A stretch of 64,000 nt of DNA from NCBI RefSeq assembly GCF_052857255.1, contig NC_135500.1, positions 50,680,272 through 50,744,271 on the forward strand, in the 5' to 3' direction. This document shows, piece after piece, positions 34,701 through 46,760 of this stretch; the stretch's first letter is position 1, and every line of letters starts with the position of its first letter. Made by a program: the position numbers and the translations under genes. Under the pieces are notes generated by a model, which made no database searches, was not told where the DNA came from, and was given only the letters and a program-made list of their open reading frames with translations. The DNA comes from Amblyomma americanum (lineage: Eukaryota; Arthropoda; Arachnida; Ixodida; Ixodidae).

Positions 34701-35034
34701 GGAGCATGCACCCTGTAGTGAACGGTAAATTTTATGTGGAAGTGCTCGAGCGGTAGAACTTAAGTGTCCGTCGCATCCGAAGGGAGAGCGCCGGCACCTG
34801 GATTCTCCATCACCACAATTTTCAATTCAGTTCCTTTATTTTACCATATACATGGAAGGAGCTCTTGGGCGAAAATCTGCTCGAGGCAGCTTGACTGTGT
34901 CCAAGAGACCACAACAAGGTAGGGCAGTGTGAAGTTCACTCAATGCACATTGCAGATACAGGAGAGACACCACTTGAAATTTCAATATGTGGCACTAAAT
35001 TTCAATATGAAGTTATACATGTTGAAAAATCAAT
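34701..35034. other. Spacer, possible LINE tail
   Basis: ttcaattcagttcctttatt at 34831-34850, read on minus, resembles the A-rich 3' end of a CR1-type LINE (aataaaggaactgaattgaa). Too short for a firm call. Confidence 0.3.
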
Positions 35035-35039
35035 ATAGG

Positions 35040-35269
35040 TGTCATGTCTGGCATCCAAGAACTGGGCGGCGTAGACGTAGCATCGAAAGAACGTTTATTC
35101 CTGCTACTTGGCAGGAAGCCAACAGGTTACATACTGAGCGCGGTGGGCCCGTGCGAGCGGTCTTTTAAGCCAGCAGGGGCTACCCGATAAGAGATAGCCG
35201 GGCAGTGAGCATGCGCAGGCAGTACGCGATAACACGCGTGCTTGTGCTTGGTTTCGCGCGCACACAACA
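35040..35269 (-). mobile_element. Solo LTR, 230 bp
   Basis: Begins tgtcatgtctgg and ends cgcacacaaca, flanked by the 5-bp duplication atagg (35035-35039 and 35270-35274). On the minus strand it contains ggcttaaaaga, a TATA-like box, and gaataaacg as polyadenylation signal. There is no internal region, which fits LTR-LTR recombination. Confidence 0.8.
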
Positions 35270-36504
35270 ATAGGAAAACATATTGCACACATGAAAACGA
35301 GAAAAAAAAAGGAAAAATATTTTATACATGATTAAAAAGGAACAGTAACGTCAAACACAACAAAATAAATATCTTAAGTAACATGCAAGGCAGTTTTTAA
35401 GTGCTGATCTCATAATATATTAAGGAATTGCTGCTTCAACTGGTTTATCGCACGCTTAGTATGAAATATGTATGTGTTTAGAACTGAAGGGAAGTTATGT
35501 TTCAGTGACTGATGTTTATAATTAGTTCGAAAACGTTGAATGTAGCAGTTATTAGTGCTTCTGGTAGAAACGATATGTTCGTGACGCTGTAGTGATGCGG
35601 CTTAGATGAGAAATTCATAAAATGGGCTATGCAAAGAATAAAAGGCACTTAATATCCCGAAGCCATGCAAAGATGTCATGGGAATTATTTTATAGGTTGC
35701 AAACAAGTGGCCAGTGTGTGAGAGGTATGGGTGGTTTCCGATGTAGCAGATGATTATTGTCTGGATTCTAAGAATTTTATGCTTGTTTGTAGCTGTAGTG
35801 GTGCCCCAGAGAAGACTGCAATAATTGACGTGGGACGCAAATAACGCGTGATAGAGCTGGATTTTTATTTGCGTCGGGAGGAACGTTTGGCAGCGTGAGA
35901 TCGCCCCAGATGTTGCGGAAAATTTTTTGATGATGTTTTAAACAGCAAGTCCCAGTTCACGTTACTATTAAACATTCATAACTCCGAGTATTTTATGCGA
36001 TTCTACGATTTCAATATTCTGGACTTCATTAGTTATTGGGTGATTAACCTGGACTGTTTTATTTTTTGCCTTAAAAACAATAATTTTGGTTTTAGATGGA
36101 CTAAGTTTCAATCCGTTGGATGGTGTCCACAAGGATAATTTTAAAAGAAAGTTTTCACATTTTATTAACATACCTGCATCTGGCCCCGGCGTCAGTATTG
36201 AACAATCATCGGCGTATATGATAAACTTCACTGATTTGTCAATGAGGACAATATCATTGATAAAAACATTAAACAAAAGAAGCCTTAAGATGCTTCCTTG
36301 TGGAACTCCGTTATTAATGGGTAGAAAGCTTGACTGGCGGTTTCCAAAGCATACCAAGCATACCCTTGCTTAGATGCGGTTTAATCAATTCTAGGGGTAT
36401 GCCACAAACTCCATAAAGGAACAGTTTAGTTATGAGAATACTATGGATCAAACAATCGAAGGCATTACTTAAATCCACAAAAAGGCCTAAAGTAAAGTAA
36501 TTCT

Positions 36505-37835
36505 GGGGCTAGATTACGCAACTGTGACAAATTCTGTGGCAAGTTATTGACAGTGACGTCAAAATGACGACACAATGAGACGTCACTACGTGACGCAACG
36601 AGGAATCAACCAATTACAGCAGGGCGGCGCCCTGAGAGCATTCGAGGGGCCGTCTGCTTAATTTTTTTGGGAAAAGAAATAAGAAATAAGCAACGATGAA
36701 AATAACTAATATTTTATTTTGTCAAAACATTCTGTTTAAAGTTCGAAAATATTAAGCAAAACAAAAAGCGTTCGATGTTGGGCTTTTAATTGACTGGTGG
36801 GTAACTTTCAGTGCCGTGGGGATGTGCTGACGGCAGTAAAAAGGCCGCTTTGCACTAAAGCAGCTGTTTCACGCCGTGTTATTGCTTTTTTGCGCGGCGT
36901 ACGTCTGGAATCGAGCTACTGTGCGGTTGACCTAAGTGCGCAGGAAATATTAAACGAATGCAGTGAAGGCAACGTGACTACCAAGCTAACTTGCAAGAAG
37001 CGCACGGTACGAAATCGACGAAGACAACTTGTTGAAGTCTGCATTGTTCAGCTCTTTCGATAGATGACAAAAATGCCTAAAGGTGAGGTGTTGCAGTGTG
37101 TGACGAGTGGTTGTTTGTTTCTTTCCCCTTGGGAAAGAGAAGACGACCACGAAGCGCCATTTGCTGGGAAAAATAAAGTGCTTTGGCAGCATAAGCAGCT
37201 GTGTGCCACAGAGGTGACGACGGAACCCACCCCTTCTGTGCACTAACTTTACAAATTGCCTCCAACACCCTCTGTACGCATTTGCTCACCGCCAGTTGTG
37301 CGATGCCGACGTGCGCCTCGCTACCAACGGCAGCCTGAAAGCCGCCCGTGGCAAAGAACCGCAGTGCACACAGCACCTGCCGCCGCACCGACAGCGCACT
37401 CGCACGCAAACCTCCCAGTTCATCGGCGAGTTCGTCGCAGAGCCACTCCACCGTCTGCTTCTCCAGTCGAAAAAGGCGTCGAAGCAGCTCGCCCGGCAAA
37501 CGCGTCTTAGTGCGCCCTCCTTCTCCGTTGCTCGCGCCAGCGCAGCCGCCTCAGTCGTACGGCCGCGTACACCGCCGCCATTTTCTGTCACAAACTCAAC
37601 GGTCAAACTGACAGCCTCAAAACTGTTATAAAAAAACTGTCATTAAGCGCCTGCATAATTAGGTGTGCAACGTCATCACTTCTGCCACATCCGTGACGTC
37701 ATCTGCAGCCACCCATGACGCAAAAAAAGCAAAATGACCGCCGGCCACGACCAACCAATAGGAGCGAGGCTTATTGACACCTTTGTGACAAGTTTTTGAC
37801 AATGTTCCTAATTGACAGTTACGTAATCTAGCCCC
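36505..37835. mobile_element. Deleted PIF/Harbinger DNA transposon with TIRs
   Basis: Terminal inverted repeats start ggggctagattacg (36505-36525) and end cgtaatctagcccc (37815-37835): 21 bp with one mismatch. Removing the segment restores the flanking LINE reading frame region. The subterminal regions carry tgacgtca-type palindromes (about 36545 and 37694) and aaccaat boxes. I cannot define a target duplication. Confidence 0.8.
37077..37606 (-). pseudogene. Harbinger transposase N-terminal relic
   Basis: The frame 37499-37077 reads RRLFRLEKQTVEWLCDEL, VRRQVLCALRFFATGGFQAA and HVGIAQLAVSKCVQRVLEAI. This is the helical N-terminal part of HARBI1-type transposases. A frameshift near 37500 separates it from an upstream ATG frame at 37606. 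No DDE nuclease domain follows within the element, so it is non-autonomous. Confidence 0.75.
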
Positions 37836-39033
37836 TGATCAATATTATCTAGTGCAAATTCTTTCATTGTTAGGAGAGCAGTTTCGGTTGATCTTCCGGT
37901 TCTGAAGCCATGTAGGTCGTCGCTGAAAATATTTCTTCCTGAAAAATATTTGATGAGACGAGAAAACAATTTTTTCAAGTCCTTTGGAGAGTATTGGAAT
38001 CATGCTTATTGGTCTGTAATTAGTGACAGTATTTTTATCACCACCTTTGTAGATGACAGAAACTCTGGAACACTTCATTTCACCTGGAAATACGCCAGTT
38101 TTAAATATCAGGTTATAAATGTGTACTACCACGGGAAGAATCAAATCTCAGGGATGCTTTATCGGTTTAATTTGTAAATTATCGCAGTCCAATGCAGAAC
38201 TATTTTTTAGATTACTAAATTTTCTGCGCACTTCTGTTTGGTCTGTTGGTTCCATAAAAAAGCTATTTGCGGGGCTGGAGACTATATCTTGTTCTGACTC
38301 TTGTTCTTGCGGCACGGGCTGTAGTGTTGTAGCTATGGTGACAAAATGTCTGTTGAAATAATCAGCAAGCGACTTGCCTGAGAGTTTGTGGCCATCAGCA
38401 ATAATCTTACCAGGGTGAAAGTCTGAGCGGTTGCGGCCCCAAACTTTGTGTAATACTTTCCAGGCTACGTCCCGCTGTTTGCTTGATGTGTTGAAAAAAA
38501 AAAAAACTGGTGATAATATGCAAGCTTAGCTCGTTTTAGTTAAGCCTTAAGTTCGTTCCGAGTCTTTTTAAATTCTTCAAGTGTCGCTGGTGTACGCGTG
38601 CGCAAAAACGAATGGTACAGACGGTTTTTATGCTTTATCATTTTGGCCTGCCATTGCGTTACCCACGGCTTTCTGATTTTCTTCAATGGCTTAGCTGTTT
38701 TTAAGGGAAAGTGCTATGTGTAGACACATGTAAAAGTTTTGATGAAAGATGTATACGCTTCATCTGCGCTTGTCTTTTCAAATATAAAAGACCAGTCTAT
38801 AAAGCACTTAGTTCATTTCTGAATGATTCTAAGGCATCAGTTAAGTTAAGCACTGAAAGGAAAATGGGTCGTGGACTCTACTTTTTTTCTTGTTTGTGAT
38901 TCTAGAATAAAGCATAAATACAGGACAATAGTCCCTTGCATCGGATGCGATTGTACCAGCATGGTGAACAGTCGTATCGGTGTTTGTGATAATCAGGTCC
39001 AGTGCAGATGAACTCAGTAGCGTGACACAAGTG

Positions 39034-39476
39034 GGTTTAACTTGAGTCTAACTTGACTAACATCTTCACTTGATTCTTTCTAGAAGCCTGCCGACTAGAC
39101 TAGCTTATTGGAGCTTACTAGTTGAAGAAAAGTAAGTTACTTGCAATGCACTACACTTATGAATAGAAAGGGACAACGTTATGCATTGCTCATAGCGTCT
39201 TGGGAGTCTTTATGAGTGGAGTCCAGAGTCCAGGACTCCTGCGGCGGCAGTCCTGCTGCGGCAGTCCTGTTGAGGCAGTCCTCACCTTGTTTTAGAAACA
39301 TACGAAACTATGTTTCTAAAACAAGGTGAGGACTAAACATAGTTTCGAAACTATGTTTAGTCCTTGCAAGTAACTTACTTTTCTTCAACTAGTAAGCTCC
39401 AATAAGCTAGTCTAGTCGGCAGGCTTCTAGAAAGAATCAAGTGAAGATGTTAGTCAAGTTAGACCCAAGTTAAACC
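39034..39476. repeat. 113-bp-arm inverted repeat with nested palindromes
   Basis: Arms 39034-39146 and 39364-39476 are reverse complements with one visible mismatch. The 217-bp spacer holds a second hairpin (arms 39278-39302 and 39309-39333, 25 bp, 6-base loop), a perfect 34-bp palindrome (39330-39363, centre tttcgaaa) and about three copies of a 14-15-bp unit containing ggcagtcct (39240-39282). Confidence 0.92.
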
Positions 39477-39893
39477 AACAGACAACTGATTCTGAACGAG
39501 TCATACAGTTGGGGGATTCATGGTTGTACGAGAGACATATTAAAACCACTCCTCGCGCCCGCTGCCTAACGTACCTGCCAGCTGCGTTCAAACGACGCGC
39601 GCCGGCGCTACTCCGTGCCAGAACCAAAAACAAAACACCATTTCCCTTCCTCTTGCCATCACGCCTTTTTCCACGAGAACATAAGTCCATCAGGGTTTGT
39701 GCGCAGCCAAAGCTCTCGATTCTCAGCGCCCTCTACCCCACTGTCCGGAGTCGCTGTGGTGCAAAGAACCTTAGCACATACAGACAGCTTTAAGCAGACG
39801 ACGCTAAAATGCGCTAAAATTGAGGGCGGACTTCGCTGTCGTCGACGGGTACTGTAGTAGAACTTTCTGACGGGCTAGTGACGGGCTAGTTAA
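39477..39893. other. No recognised gene
   Basis: Short spacer between the inverted repeat and the tandem array. It ends in a small duplication of gacgggctagt. Confidence 0.45.
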
Positions 39894-41006
39894 GCTTCTT
39901 TCCTCTGTCTCCAAGTTTCCTGTGTACGTCCTGTTAGCGCACGCTGTTTAATTGCGCTTCTTTCCTCTGTCTCCAAGTTTCCTGTGTACGTCCTGTTAGC
40001 GCACGCTGTTTAATTGCGCTTCTTTCCTCTGTCTCCAAGTTTCCTGTGTACGTCCTGTTAGCGCACGCTGTTTAATTGCGCTTCTTTCCTCTGTCTCCAA
40101 GTTTCCTGTGTACGTCCTGTTAGCGCCCGCTGTTTAATTGCGCTTCTTTCCTCTGTCTCCAAGTTTCCTGTGTACGTCCTGTTAGCGCACGCTGTTTAAT
40201 TGCGCTTCTTTCCTCTGTCTCCAAGTTTCCTGTGTACGTCCTGTTAGCGCCCGCTGTTTAATTGCGCTTCTTTCCTCTGTCTCCAAGTTTCCTGTGTACG
40301 TCCTGTTAGCGCACGCTGTTTAATTGCGCTTCTTTCCTCTGTCTCCAAGTTTCCTGTGTACGTCCTGTTAGCGCACGCTGTTTAATTGCGCTTCTTTCCT
40401 CTGTCTCCAAGTTTCCTGTGTACGTCCTGTTAGCGCACGCTGTTTAATTGCGCTTCTTTCCTCTGTCTCCAAGTTTCCTGTGTACGTCCTGTTAGCGCAC
40501 GCTGTTTAATTGCGCTTCTTTCCTCTGTCTCCAAGTTTCCTGTGTACGTCCTGTTAGCGCACGCTGTTTAATTGCGCTTCTTTCCTCTGTCTCCAAGTTT
40601 CCGGTGTACGTCCTGTTAGCGCACGCTGTTTAATTGCGCTTCTTTCCTCTGTCTCCAAGTTTCCTGTGTACGTCCTGTTAGCGCACGCTGTTTAATTGCG
40701 CTTCTTTCCTCTGTCTCCAAGTTTCCTGTGTACGTCCTGTTAGCGCACGCTGTTTAATTGCGCTTCTTTCCTCTGTCTCCAAGTTTCCTGTGTACGTCCT
40801 GTTAGCGCCCGCTGTTTAATTGCGCTTCTTTCCTCTGTCTCCAAGTTTCCTGTGTACGTCCTGTTAGCGCACGCTGTTTAATTGCGCTTCTTTCCTCTGT
40901 CTCCAAGTTTCCTGTGTACGTCCTGTTAGCGCACGCTGTTTAATTGCGCTTCTTTCCTCTATCTCCAAGTTTCCTGTGTGCGTCCTGTTAGCGCGCGCTG
41001 TTTAAT
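39894..41006. repeat. 62-bp tandem repeat, 18 copies
   Basis: The unit begins gcttctttcctctgtctcc and contains gtacgtcctgttagcgc. The phase advances exactly 2 bases per 60-base line. Copies are nearly identical. A recurring variant has gcgcccgctg instead of gcgcacgctg, one copy has tttccggtg, and the last copy is the most divergent (ctatctcc, gtgtgcg). There are no spacers, so this is not CRISPR. Confidence 0.97.
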
Positions 41007-43879
41007 AGAGATGTACCTACTAGCCGGGTACTATGTCATTTTGCGAGAAAATGACGCTGAAATATACGCGACAGCAGGTAACTTTCTGTGTTTTTTGTTG
41101 TACCTGCTACTGTAACAGATAGCTAAGCCGTCCGTGTGCGTGCGAGTTCACACAAAACATTTTTTTTTAGACGGCGCAACAATGGTGTGTGGGCTGTTGG
41201 AAAAATACGCGCAGGGCGAATCGCGGGCGTGTTTTGCCGGCGCCGCGGTACCTCTGCCTGCTGCGCTTCCAGATGCTGCTGGCTCGCCGCTGCCTGGACA
41301 TTAATTCTGCTGCGGCTACGGGGATGCCGGGGCTCACGCAAAGCAGCGAGGTAGCTTTTAAACTGCTTATAAAGAGCTAAATGAGCGAGGCGGGCTTTAG
41401 ACGGTGATTTGTGGGCGCCCCATTATAGGCGTCGGAAAATATGCAGGGTCTTGAACCGCCGAAAGTTCTTCGAACGGCTCTCTAGATAGTCTGAAGAGCC
41501 TCATGAATTCGAAATTGAAGTAGCAATTGCAACCACGCTTTTACAGTACTTCGGAATTCGGCTGCAATTGGTCGAAACAAGTGATGTTGCGGCAAAGGAC
41601 AGCACGGAGTCGGTTTCCTAGTATTCACTGTCGCAAGAGTTGAATTACTCCATAACAAGGAACTATGTGATGTCCCCGTCGTCGACCATGGCCAGCTCCA
41701 TGGACGACGCAAGTCTTGTTATGCACGAAAGCGACCGCACACAAAAAACACACGAGAACTGCACCACTGAACACCTCCACGGCGAGCAGACGACAAGAGC
41801 TGCCTGCACGCGCTCGATTGAAAATTGTTGTGGCACATAAGGTGCATCGCTGCTGACGCACTACACCTGCACCACAGAACTGGTCCTGCACTGCGCTGGC
41901 ACCAGCGACACTTTTTCAGGACTTATGCTGTGAACCAGTTCCGAATCGAATAAAGTAGTAGCAAAATTTATTTCCGCTTATAACCACTGCATGCCGAAAT
42001 GTTCATTTTTACTGGCTTCAATCGACGCGGTCTAATCCGACCTTATCCGAGTCCAGTCCAGCATGCTGTTTGTGGCGCGGCATGTTTGAGGAACGCTTTT
42101 ATTTTATTGTTTGACAGTGTTAAAGCGACAGTACTTTCCTTCTCGTGTCGCTGGGGTGTGAATCAACCTTTGAATAGTGCGGGCCTCGCAGTTCCACTGC
42201 GGTGCCATAGCTGGAACTCGCCTGCGGTCCAAGAGGTAAATTTCATGTCCAGAAAGTTGGATACTCGCAAACGCGAGTGCGTTCGCTTTCACTTCCCTGT
42301 AGGACCGCCATGTGACTGCGCTCACTGAATGGAATCCCTTCGCGCACCTTTCATCGCACAGGCCGCCGTGCAGCATCTCTGTTTCTTTCCGCTCTCGAGC
42401 ACGCAGATTTGTACAATTCCTGGCTTGACATTACTGCCCTGACCAGTACTCGCTCTTGTTATGTGTGTCCGTGTTCAAGGCCCTGCAGTCATAATGCCTT
42501 CTCCCTTCTCTTTGGCAGCAGTGCTTCATATGTGAAGCTCAGCCCTCCGCATTGGAATAGCGTGGTCCGTTCAACAGCTATGCTTATTCTAGATTGAAAA
42601 TTGTATACTGAAGAAAGGCACTGCCTTTGTATGTGACACCAGCGCTTGCACATTTGACAACTGATTGTTCTTTGTTTGTTCGATGTGTGCCAAAACTGCG
42701 CGACTTTTCGTGCTCTTTCTTTTATTTTGATGTGCCCAGCTCGTGTATTGTTTGTATAGGGAATCAACGAAAACGCGAGCGCAAAGCAGCGGCGTCTAAA
42801 GCACGTTTCCTCGTACGTCCTAATGGGGCAATGTGGTGGACGCATGCAACCACCAGGTGTTTCAGTGCAGTTGAAAGCATGTAGAGCTGCTCCACGGTGC
42901 ACTGCGGTTTTTAGATCTCAGCCTTAGCGTTTCGGCGTGGTTGAGAGAAGCAGTGCTGTAACAGAAAATATCCTGGGGATTGATTTGTTGTGAAATTAAA
43001 GGAAGCAACCCTGCATGCTTACCTGCTCACGAAACAAAATCTGCTGTTGACCACAACTGACGTTATTTTAACCAACCACACTGGTAATGTGCAGCACAGG
43101 GTATATTTTCCTTGCTGTCTGACATGTGTGTGAAATGCAGTTGCCGATGTTACCGAGCGCTGTCTGAATACACTGTGCATGCCTCGAATGGCATACCCTG
43201 GTGCATTTAATACACAGCTTTGAGAACTGGTGACCAACCATTGTGACAGTTTTAACCACCTAATGAACACTTTTTTTTTTGAAATTGCTACCAAAATGGT
43301 CATTTCGTTCCCATGCAGCCATTTGTTGGTAAACCAAAAAACTGCTTTGGACGAGCCTTAAGCCAGACACGGTATGCCAGAAAATACACGGCAAGCTGGA
43401 CTCGTCATGAGCCAGAAATGACAGTTGGCTTATGATGAGCCCGGCTCGTCCAAGTCCGCTGGGGGTTGGAATGCATTCCTCTAGGTCAGGCTGGAGTGCC
43501 ACGCACAAAGGCTGGTGCTAAAACAATACAAGCTGCTGCTGTGCCTGTTTTCTTGTGAAGTGTGAGCCCTCAGACGAGGACCGTGGTACAAGTTCGTAGT
43601 GGCATCTGTGCTTCCTGCCATTTCCTGTGTTGTCTGCTGCACGTCATATGGCCAATGGCACCTGGTGGGGCTGCTGACTTGTTGCATAAAGTTGGTTTTT
43701 TGTATCTTACAGCTAAAGCCCAGAAATCTAGGTGCTGAAACAAAAATCAAAATAGGCAGGCTTATAGGCACTTGAAGAATCACTTAGCTACATAAAAACC
43801 GGGGGTAGACGGCTTGAGTTATAGTTTTATTGTTTAGCAGCCAGTTGCAATAGTGTGAATAAGCGAAATTTTGCTGATT
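41007..43879. other. 2.9 kb without recognised gene
   Basis: Frames such as 41625-41891, 42489-42902 and 43481-43783 on minus lack recognisable domains. cgaataaag at 41947 could be an isolated polyadenylation signal. Confidence 0.4.
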
Positions 43880-44560
43880 CATTCATTCATTCATTATTTA
43901 TTGCATATCTTGCAAAATACAAACAAACATTGATGGACCCATAGCCACTGGCTAGTAACGGGTCCATAATCAACATAGGATACAAAATAAATGCAGCACG
44001 CAAACAAATGAAACAAGAAATACAATCCATAACACAATAACTCATAACATGCATAGTTTATACAAAAATGAATATGAAGTCACTTATTAACAATATTTCT
44101 GAAAACAGAACCTCTTTAAAGCAGGAGTAAAATTAATGTCTTGTTTTATGTTTAGTGGCAAAGTATTCCAAATAAGAGCGCCGTTAAATTCTAAGAGCCT
44201 TTTCCCGTACAGGTTCTGACATGGAGGTAGATTAAAATTTTGGTTTGTGGCAGCTCTTGTGTTTAGTAACGGAATTTTGAACAAAGTGATGGGAAGTGGA
44301 TTATTAGTTGCTATGATTCTATGAATGATCTGAGCAATTTTGAATTCGAACAGTGCATTTAGTGGCAGAACATGAAGAGAGAGAATTGCACAAGTACATG
44401 CTACTTTGAGAGGTCCTTGAAAAGGATATAATTCTTAATGTGCGCTTTTGTAGGGAGAATACAGGTTCCAGGTAAGTAGTAAAGGGAAGTCACGAATTAT
44501 TGCACCTACTGTGAATGAATAATGCACGATTGATAACATTAGTCTAGCATGGATAGCTCA
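43880..44560 (-). pseudogene. 3' end of a CR1/L2-like LINE
   Basis: Minus-strand frame 44284-44087 reads LLNTRAATNQNFNLPPC, then GKRLLEFNGALIWNTLPLNI and a short lysine-rich end. This is the C-terminal block of CR1/L2-type ORF2 proteins. The 3' end carries an attc repeat (43879-43900 on plus). 5' truncated, with decayed upstream sequence. Confidence 0.75.
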
Positions 44561-46156
44561 CAGTGCCAGATGGAAGCTGTTATAATCGACATCTTGAGGT
44601 TCTAAAGTTTTACACTAATTTACTCTTTATTTACACTAATTTTGTTGTTCACAACTTTGCGCTTCGAAAAACTTCTTTGCAGATCACACGAGGCAAGTGG
44701 TGCCAACTTCTAACAAGTCCACATTCTCTCCACATACCACATATCTGATGTCCAACAGTCACAAAGTCTATTTTTTTCCCTGACTACTTCCTCTAGTTCT
44801 GGCTTCTAGTTTTGATCTCTGAAATATTGTGCCCGCATAGTTCGCATGCTGATATCCAGAGGGGCCTTTGGCTGCATGCATTGCAACAGGTGCTGTTTTT
44901 TGAATTATCTGTTCACTGCTTTTACTGATGTCATTAATTGTTTTTTGTTTCCTTGACTGCTTTAACTTCTGAGACGAAATTTTCTCTAAAAGTGTGTGCA
45001 GAAAGGCTGTATTTGCAAAGAATTGGCAAAAGGGCTGAGAAGTTTTAAAATGGCAGATTTAGATGTTTATATGGCATCTCTACTGGCGTCAGCACTCTTT
45101 AACACGAATGCTCAACAGTGTGGCTTGGACTGATACTAGCGCTGCGAAGCATTGGCTGCTGAAGCATTGGCTGCAAAAGCCTTGACAGTGCTCTTGGTAT
45201 GTTTGCAGCTTTTGACGACAGCTGGAGTGCAGTTCAGTTTGACTTTTCCTTTGCCTTTGTCTAGCCGACTGGGAGAGTATGCACTCTAAACAGGCCTATT
45301 TCATCACGTTTTCCCTCGTGGCTGCGGTCTCGCGCATGCACAGAAACACGTTGCTGTTTGCTTGTTTGCGCAACCTGACATGGCATGCGGCAGCTCGTGT
45401 GCCTTACGAATTGTTCTATAAAGCTGTCGCTTCAAAGAAATAAGGATTAGGAAAAGTAGAGCAAATGTCAGTTTGTGGTGGTTTTAATGTTGGATAACAA
45501 ATAAATCTGCAGGTTGGAGTTGTTCAGGTTGTTTTTGATTTCTCCACTCTCTAAAAGCACTCCATTCTCTGCGGAGTGTTCTTGCAGGTTAGTGTCCGGC
45601 TGACCGCTTTGGCCGTACTGCTTGGGAGGTCTTATATACTCTGGCATGTCGGGGTTTGCTCTGCTTTTTTCCTAATTTTTATTTCTTTCCAGCACCTTTG
45701 AGGCCAACCTATCCAGCTGCACCAGCTATCGCACACCATGTCATGTTGGTGAGATAAGCAAGCTGCAGTTTGTTATCTGTGCTCTTGTGGGACCACAGCC
45801 ACCAGTGAAGCAGGCCCGTATGGAGCGCGCACTCTCCCCGCCATGCAGACAGGTGAAATACATATCAAATCGAACAAGCCAATTCGAAAAACACGTAAGG
45901 TTTCTAGCGCGCATCTTACATGCTTCTAACACGCTTCTTACCATGTTTGAACATGGTAGCCATTATGACGCTGATGCAACCTAGGTATAAAGAGAGGCCT
46001 TTAAGCTCCTCACACTAGTTATGATGCATTTTATCACTATAGGATCATAAGATCCATTTATCATTTTGCCGTCATTTTATCATGCGTTCTGTTCTGCAGC
46101 TAGTGTTTTGCGACAATTTGTGTAACGCAAACACTCATGTCAGGTTTAAGCGTAAT
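44561..46156. other. No recognised gene
   Basis: Unassigned flank of the LINE at 46170. Only small frames. Confidence 0.4.
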
Positions 46157-46169
46157 GAACCTGTTCTTG

Positions 46170-46760
46170 CCCCGCAGGGGGGCGCCTGCAGCTTGCAGGC
46201 GTCGCGACGGTGAGTGGCGACACCGCGGGTTCCCGAGCATCCGCAGGGACATCCCCGCAAGGGGATGATGGTGAACTGTGCATCACCACGGACCTGAGCA
46301 CCCGCGCCTCGCCGTGCGTGGCATCGCCGTGTCCGGGGAAAAGGGTATCCTGGTGGTTGAGCCGATGCCGAGCGTTTGGACCTTTATGGCCCCTCGTCGG
46401 AGGCAACACACCACTTTGGCCCCAGCTTCCTGCAGACGGCACCTCCGGCCTGACCCGACCGGGGGGAATCGGCAGTCGCCTTTTCCTATCCTCCCCTCCA
46501 TCTTTCACTTTCCTATCTCTTTCTTACAACTTTCCTGTCTCCTCCTCCTTTCTCGGTTTTGTTTCACTTTTCATAGGTGGCGAGGGTTAACCTTGTGTGA
46601 CCAACTACCCTGAGTTGCGTCATATTTGGTTATAGTTGAGGTGTACAGCTGGCGTGGGCAGGACTTGCGTGCAAGTTGCTGTCCCGTCCCCTTGTTGGAC
46701 TCCGTGGTGGGTGGCTGGCAAACACGTGGTGGGGTGCATGGCCGAAAAACAAAGTTTTTT
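46170..46760 (+). promoter_or_regulatory. LINE 5' UTR, presumed internal promoter
   Basis: GC-rich leader, then a pyrimidine-rich stretch (46485-46560). Part of it is duplicated at 4080-4287. Non-LTR elements carry their promoters here. No specific motif is assigned. Confidence 0.55.

Larger units (their letters stand above)
35290..39030 (-). pseudogene. Decayed CR1/L2-like LINE, split by a Harbinger element
   Basis: Minus-strand coding remains run from right to left. Near 38990-38880 is an endonuclease tail (LLSSSALDLIITNT, ASDARDYCPVFM). Near 38690-38530 is KPWVTQWQAKMIKHKNRLYH. At 38144-37850 is the RT start (FKTGVFPGEMKCSRVSVIYK, NYRPISMIPILSKGLEKI). After the insertion at 36505-37835 comes FVDLSNAFD near 36470, then NNGVPQGSIL and FIIYADDCSIL near 36300-36180, and the C terminus down to about 35400. 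The YADD box is kept, but frameshifts and stops are frequent. It is 5' truncated at about 39030. Confidence 0.8.

Noticed and set aside
39894..41006. CRISPR-like regular repeat
   Set aside because: The 62-bp units are contiguous with no variable spacers and the genome is eukaryotic.
46210..46613. Open frames of 111-126 codons in the LINE 5' UTR
   Set aside because: They lie upstream of ORF1 in GC-rich leader, overlap on both strands, and have no domain.
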